Below are positions 20,490 through 24,209 of a DNA stretch of 24,209 nucleotides, piece after piece. The stretch covers positions 1 through 24,209 of the forward strand of contig CAZLQZ010000018.1 in assembly GCA_964561995.1 (NCBI GenBank), written 5' to 3'. Below the pieces are notes generated by a model. The model was given only the letters and a program-made list of their open reading frames with translations, was not told the DNA's origin and did not search any database. How positions within the stretch are numbered: position 1 is the first letter of the stretch; every line of letters begins with the position of its first letter. Source of the DNA: JABIAG01 sp964561995 (GTDB lineage Archaea; Nanobdellota; Nanobdellia; Woesearchaeales; JABIAG01). The position numbers and the translations under genes were made by a program.

Positions 20490-21686
20490 ATGATTATCGG
20501 TGTGGTGGGAAAACCATCTGTTGGAAAAAGTACATTCTTTAAAGCAGCAACTTTAGCTGAAGTGGATATAGCTTCATATCCGTTTACGACTATTAAACCA
20601 AATTCTGGAGTGGGTTTTGTAAAAGTGGAAGATGCAGCCTCACATTTTGGTAAAGTTTCAAATCCTAGGGAAGGTTATGTTTTAGGAAAAAATCGTTTTG
20701 TTCCTGTTGAAATGATAGATGTTGCAGGACTTGTGCCTGGTGCTCATAAAGGTGAAGGTATGGGTAATCAATTTTTAGATGACTTAAGACAAGCTGATGT
20801 TTTAATTCATGTAATTGATGTTTCAGGTTCAACAAATGAAAAAGGTGAGCAAGTCAAAGCAGGTAGTTATGATCCCGCAAACGACATTAAGTTTTTAGAA
20901 GAAGAATTAGACTTTTGGTACTTAGGAATTTTAAAAAAAGGTTGGGAAAGATTTGCAAGGCAAATTCAACAAGAACACTTAGATATTAAGAAAGCTTTAG
21001 CTAAACAATTATCTGGATTAAAAGTTAATTTACCAATGGTAGAAGATACTGTTAAGAAATTGGGCCTTAATGTTGAACAACCGTTATCTTGGAGCGAAAG
21101 TAATCTTTTAGATTTAACAAAAGAATTAAGAAAATTAACTAAACCTATGATTATTGCTTGTAATAAAATTGATGTTTCAACCGGTAAAGATAATTACAAC
21201 AAATTAAAAGAAGACTTTCCAAATTTAATGTTGATTCCTTGTTCTGCAGAATCCGAACTAGCATTAAGGGAAGCTGCTAAGCATGAATTAATTCAATATG
21301 TTCCTGGAGAAAAGGATTTTACAATAAAGGGTGACTTATCCGAAAAACAAGAAAAAGCTCTACAATATATTAAAAAGACTGTTTTAGATGTCTATGAATT
21401 TGGTACTGGTGTTCAACCTGTATTGAATTCTGCAGTTTTTAGTTTATTAAAATACCTTGCAATGTATCCTGGTGGAGTAAATAAATTGGAAGATAAGAAT
21501 GGTAATGTTCTTCCTGATTGTTTTTTAATGCCTCCTGGGTCAACTGCATTAGATTTTGCTTTTAGATTGCATACGGATTTTGGAAATAATTTCATTCGAG
21601 CAATAGATGTTAAAACAAAAAGAACAGTTGGTAAAGAACATTTGTTGCAAGATGGAGATGTTATGGAAATAATTAGTGGAAAATAA
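20490..21686 (+). CDS. YchF/Obg-like P-loop NTPase with TGS domain
   Basis: 398-aa translation-associated P-loop NTPase of the archaeal YchF/Obg group. The G domain begins at once, with G1 GKPSVGKST (7-15), G2-like YPFTTIKPN, G3 DVAGLVPGAHKGEG and G4 ACNKID. A helical insertion (about 145-195) separates G3 from G4. The C-terminal TGS domain (about 320-398) carries PPGSTALDFAFRLHTDFG. The family binds ribosomes and acts in translation or stress. The G4 NKID suggests GTP specificity, whereas bacterial YchF prefers ATP. Its stop codon abuts the stop of the convergent methyltransferase gene with no spacer. Confidence 0.92.
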   Translation: MIIGVVGKPSVGKSTFFKAATLAEVDIASYPFTTIKPNSGVGFVKVEDAASHFGKVSNPREGYVLGKNRFVPVEMIDVAGLVPGAHKGEGMGNQFLDDLRQADVLIHVIDVSGSTNEKGEQVKAGSYDPANDIKFLEEELDFWYLGILKKGWERFARQIQQEHLDIKKALAKQLSGLKVNLPMVEDTVKKLGLNVEQPLSWSESNLLDLTKELRKLTKPMIIACNKIDVSTGKDNYNKLKEDFPNLMLIPCSAESELALREAAKHELIQYVPGEKDFTIKGDLSEKQEKALQYIKKTVLDVYEFGTGVQPVLNSAVFSLLKYLAMYPGGVNKLEDKNGNVLPDCFLMPPGSTALDFAFRLHTDFGNNFIRAIDVKTKRTVGKEHLLQDGDVMEIISGK

Positions 21687-22256
21687 TTATATTCTTTGGA
21701 CTGTTAAATAATTGCCATGAAGACCTAATGATGGATTTCTTGCAGTTTTAAAATCATTATTAAATCCTGAATGTTGCTCTTCAAGAATTTCTTTTAAATA
21801 TTCAAGATTGTAATCTGTTGATGTAAATATTGCTTCATCAATAAAAGCGATGCCTTTTTGTTTTAATGTTTTAGAAATACTAATTATAGCTTTGGCAATA
21901 AGTTTGTTTTCGATTTTTGTGTTATAAGATGAAATGTTGGCAATAACATGAGTTGTATATGCTACATCTATAACTGGTTGTAATGGAATGTAAAATAAAT
22001 CTGCTTTAATTAATTTGACTCTTTTTGATATTTCTATGCTTTTTTCAAAATAATAATCTATTCCAATACCTTTTAGGTATGGATTTGAACTAGTTATGTC
22101 CATTAGAGCTTCTGCTTTTGTTCCACAGCCTGCATCAAGAATTGTGCAATTTTTATTTTGACTTCTTTGCAAAATTTCATCGCCAAGTTTACGAATAAAT
22201 CTTCTATCTACTTCTAAAAATGATCTATTTGTAAACATTCCATTTAAGTATGTCAT
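21687..22256 (-). CDS. Class I SAM-dependent methyltransferase
   Basis: 189-aa Rossmann-fold methyltransferase. Motif I is CTILDAGCGTKAEALMDI (about 37-54). Motif II has the acidic end GIGIDYYFEKS, followed by VKLIKADLFYIPLQPVIDV with the Asp that contacts adenine. There is no added RNA- or protein-recognition domain, so the substrate cannot be told and could be a small molecule, RNA or protein. A TATA box CTTTATTAAG (minus, 22279-22288) lies 27 nt before the ATG, within the 37-bp space after the APRT-fusion stop. It is therefore probably its own unit, although read-through from upstream is possible. Confidence 0.85.
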   Translation of the reverse strand: MTYLNGMFTNRSFLEVDRRFIRKLGDEILQRSQNKNCTILDAGCGTKAEALMDITSSNPYLKGIGIDYYFEKSIEISKRVKLIKADLFYIPLQPVIDVAYTTHVIANISSYNTKIENKLIAKAIISISKTLKQKGIAFIDEAIFTSTDYNLEYLKEILEEQHSGFNNDFKTARNPSLGLHGNYLTVQRI

Positions 22257-22293
22257 GTGGGTAAAAGAATGATTAAAACTTAATAAAGATTAC

Positions 22294-23208
22294 TTAATCT
22301 CCTTTAAATTCTACCAAATTAAAAGTTTTTATTCCTGCTTTTTTTAATTTCTCTTTACCTTTTAAATCTGGAAGGTCTATAATGTAGGAAAATTCAATAA
22401 TGTTTCCGCCTAATTTTTTAACTAAATTGCATGCTGCAATACTAGTTCCTCCCGTTGCAACCAAATCATCAACAATTAAAACATTATCTCCTTGTTTAAT
22501 TGCATCTGTATGAATTTCAATTTTATCCGTTCCATACTCTAAAGAATATTCTTCACAAACTGTTTCTGCCGGTAATTTGCCTGGTTTTCTTATGGGAACA
22601 AAACCAATTCCTAATTTGTTTGCAAGTATTGCTCCTGTAATAAATCCTCTTGATTCAATTCCTGCAACAACATCTATTTTTTCATCTTCATATCTTTTAA
22701 CAAGAATGTTAATCAAATGCTTAAATCCTTCTTTATCTTTCATTAAAGTCGTAATGTCTCTAAACATTATTCCTTCTTTTGGAAAGTTAGGAATTGTTCT
22801 AATTTTTGATTTAATAAATTCGTTAATGAATATGTTTAAGTCATCATTAATAATTGTTGGATTCATTACTTCTATTTCTTCTTTATAAGATAAACTTGCT
22901 ATGTCATTTAAAATGAATATTTTTTTATTTAAGTAATTTGCAATTCCCATTTCAACCAAAATATTTGGACTTATATAATTAGTAATTCCATTTTTGTCAT
23001 AATTTAAAACAAGAATTGAATCTGCCCATTCGATATTAGCATTGTTATTATTTTTTCCTTTTGGTTCGGTTTGCATGTATCTTTCTTTAACAATATCTTC
23101 TTCATTAAACTCGGGCATTTTCACTTGGAATCCTTTGCCTTCTAGTTCTTGTTTAACTTTTTTCATATTGTCTAAAAAACTAATAGTTCCACATAGAGTT
23201 ATTTTCAT
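22294..23208 (-). CDS. apt: Nucleoside deoxyribosyltransferase-like domain fused to adenine phosphoribosyltransferase
   Basis: 304-aa two-domain protein. Residues 1-130 resemble nucleoside 2-deoxyribosyltransferases: start MKITLCGTISF, then IEWADSILVLN and SPNILVEMGIAN with a putative catalytic E86. Residues 133-304 are adenine phosphoribosyltransferase: KIRTIPNFPKEGIMFRDIT, AGIESRGFI and the PRPP loop VLIVDDLVATGGTS (243-256, D247 D248). APRT makes AMP from adenine and PRPP. The ATG overlaps the MTA phosphorylase stop (ATGA), and GGAG lies 8 nt before it. MTA phosphorylase releases adenine that APRT would use, so the operon is a salvage unit. The role of the first domain (hydrolysis, ligand sensing or base exchange) is inference. 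Confidence 0.9.
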   Translation of the reverse strand: MKITLCGTISFLDNMKKVKQELEGKGFQVKMPEFNEEDIVKERYMQTEPKGKNNNNANIEWADSILVLNYDKNGITNYISPNILVEMGIANYLNKKIFILNDIASLSYKEEIEVMNPTIINDDLNIFINEFIKSKIRTIPNFPKEGIMFRDITTLMKDKEGFKHLINILVKRYEDEKIDVVAGIESRGFITGAILANKLGIGFVPIRKPGKLPAETVCEEYSLEYGTDKIEIHTDAIKQGDNVLIVDDLVATGGTSIAACNLVKKLGGNIIEFSYIIDLPDLKGKEKLKKAGIKTFNLVEFKGD

Positions 23209-23963
23209 TTTTTGTTCTCCACTTTAGGTATTGTATTAATAAGAAGTTGGGTCACTTTTTCCACGTTAGCTTTGAATATTTCTAAAATTCCTTCCCAACT
23301 TACAGATTCTTCATTTTCTTTCCAACAATCATAATCAGTGCTCATAGCAATTGCAGCATAAGGAATGCCTGCTTCATTTGAAAGAGCGCATTCGGGAGCA
23401 ATAGACATATTAATTACGTCTGCTCCCCAAATTCTAAACATATTTGATTCTGCTTTTGTAGAAAATCTTGGACCTTCAATTGTGATAACTGTTCCTTTTT
23501 TATGAAATTTTAAATTTATTTCTTCACATGTTTGAATTAATTTTTTTCTTAATTCTTTATCAAAAGGTTCTGCCATTGGAGTATGTTTTGCATCATTTGG
23601 TTTAAAGTATTCATGAAATGTTATTTTTCTATGTCTTGTAAAATCAATAAATTGATCTAAAATAACTAAATCTCCTCTATCAATTTGTTGTCTTAAACTA
23701 CCGCAAGCAGTTGTTGCTAAAATATGGGTGCAGTTTTGATCTTTTAATGCTTGAATGTTAGCACGAAAATTAACCTGAGTTGGAGGAACAGTATGTTCTC
23801 TGCCGTGTCTTGCAATTAGAACTACTTTAATACCTTTAATTTTTCCAATTTTTAAATGAGATGTGGGCTTTCCAAATTTGGTTGTTATATCTAAGTCGGT
23901 TGGTTCTGTTAAAATATTTGGGTTGTCTAATCCACTTCCACCAATTATTCCAATTTTAACCAT
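23205..23963 (-). CDS. mtnP: S-methyl-5'-thioadenosine phosphorylase
   Basis: 252-aa MTA phosphorylase of the PNP/MTAP family. It splits methylthioadenosine, a by-product of polyamine and other SAM-dependent reactions, into adenine and 5-methylthioribose-1-phosphate. Motifs in order are GIIGGSGLDNP, IARHGREHTVPP (phosphate site), ATTACGSLR, MAEPF, TIEGPRFSTKAES, WGADVINMS and STDYDCWKENEE, whose Asp recognises the 6-amino group of adenine. Length and sequence are close to the mammalian and archaeal enzymes. TATA GTATTTAAAAT (minus, 23984-23994) is 26 nt before the ATG. It is first gene of the salvage operon with the APRT fusion. Specificity for MTA over inosine or guanosine is inferred from the Asp. 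Confidence 0.95.
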   Translation of the reverse strand: MVKIGIIGGSGLDNPNILTEPTDLDITTKFGKPTSHLKIGKIKGIKVVLIARHGREHTVPPTQVNFRANIQALKDQNCTHILATTACGSLRQQIDRGDLVILDQFIDFTRHRKITFHEYFKPNDAKHTPMAEPFDKELRKKLIQTCEEINLKFHKKGTVITIEGPRFSTKAESNMFRIWGADVINMSIAPECALSNEAGIPYAAIAMSTDYDCWKENEESVSWEGILEIFKANVEKVTQLLINTIPKVENKK

Positions 23964-24044
23964 ATAGACGATAAATTGAGTTTATTTTAAATACATTTGT
24001 ATACTAGAATTACTTTAAATGGTTTATAAGTTTTGAATATTTTC

Positions 24045-24134
24045 ATGAATGTAATAATTTCGTTGTACTTTATTATGAACACATCGTTTACACAATGCTC
24101 CAAAAAATGTGTTTTATTTTTTGATAGTTTATAA
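24045..24134 (+). CDS. Doubtful 29-aa ORF entering the 57-bp repeat
   Basis: From ATG 24045 a 29-codon frame runs into the first 57-bp repeat unit and stops at 24132-24134, ending KKCVLFFDSL. Each repeat unit keeps this frame (57 is divisible by three) and can restart at an ATG to give MNSKKCVLFFDSL. TATA-like TTTAAATGG lies about 27 nt upstream. It may be chance in a low-complexity end of the sequence. Confidence 0.15.
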   Translation: MNVIISLYFIMNTSFTQCSKKCVLFFDSL

Positions 24135-24209
24135 ATTTCTATTAATTTTATGAACTCCAAAAAATGTGTTTTATTTTTTGATAGTTTATAAATTTCTATT
24201 AATTTTATG
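24098..24209. repeat. 57-bp tandem direct repeat at the right edge
   Basis: Copy one is 24098-24154. Copy two is 24155-24209, identical over its 55 visible bases and cut by the window end. Each unit contains a TTTATAAA box and an ATG about 18 nt later. More copies may follow outside the window. Confidence 0.9.

Noticed and set aside
24098..24209. CRISPR array
   Set aside because: The two 57-bp units are directly abutting with no unique spacers, and no cas genes are in the window.

Overview
The window reads as chromosomal DNA of an AT-rich archaeon, most likely a DPANN lineage such as Woesearchaeota or a relative. The archaeal markers are TFB with its zinc ribbon, Kae1, bifunctional phosphoglucose/phosphomannose isomerase, an archaeal-type YchF/TGS GTPase, an intron-containing tRNA-Tyr with a C1-G72 pair, and TATA boxes (sometimes with a BRE) about 25-28 nt before many start codons. 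First genes of transcription units mostly look leaderless. Internal genes use GGAGG-type Shine-Dalgarno sites, ATGA overlaps or TAAAATG stop-start junctions. The lineage is inferred from gene content and style, not from a marker phylogeny.

Layout. 1-1467: a small two-helix membrane protein, then a GC-richer, foldable gene-free island with a dif-like palindrome and a hairpin/U-tract, then a XerA-type tyrosine recombinase. 1500-3712: a DEAD-box RNA helicase with an 80-nt leader, a doubtful mini-ORF and an unknown protein. 3735-6217: TFB on the minus strand with a duplicated BRE/TATA, an unknown 80-aa protein, a GNAT acetyltransferase and a DUF5320-like/DUF134 pair behind a perfect 20-bp palindrome. 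6297-8500: an unknown 269-aa protein, then a lipoprotein plus secreted GWNLIG-type protein. This pair is bracketed by a 23-bp direct repeat, and the secreted gene's signal peptide is interrupted by a 19-bp tandem duplication. 8545-9931: PGI/PMI and a coiled-coil protein. 9963-13695: a helical-repeat protein divergent from a short Rad50-like ATPase with a zinc hook. 13729-15768: a double-HTH Lrp-like regulator divergent from a 36-aa basic peptide and a radical SAM enzyme. 15834-18165: an unknown protein, a secreted single-span protein, tRNA-Tyr and a 59-aa zinc ribbon. 18250-20406 (minus): a DUF5680-like protein, a PHP phosphoesterase and Kae1. 20490-23963: YchF-like GTPase, a methyltransferase, a nucleoside-deoxyribosyltransferase-like/APRT fusion and MTA phosphorylase. 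24098-24209: a 57-bp tandem repeat running off the window end.

How the genes fit together. MTA phosphorylase and the APRT fusion form a two-gene operon for adenine salvage from methylthioadenosine. DUF5320/DUF134 is probably autoregulated. Kae1, the helicase, TFB and the YchF-like GTPase are core information processing. The strongest candidates for something undescribed are the 36-aa peptide with its radical SAM enzyme and divergent regulator, the structured island beside the recombinase, and the tandem-duplication switch in the secreted protein. Start codons were re-chosen wherever a TATA box, a Shine-Dalgarno site or a gene overlap decided the matter. All folding was done by eye and no database search was run.
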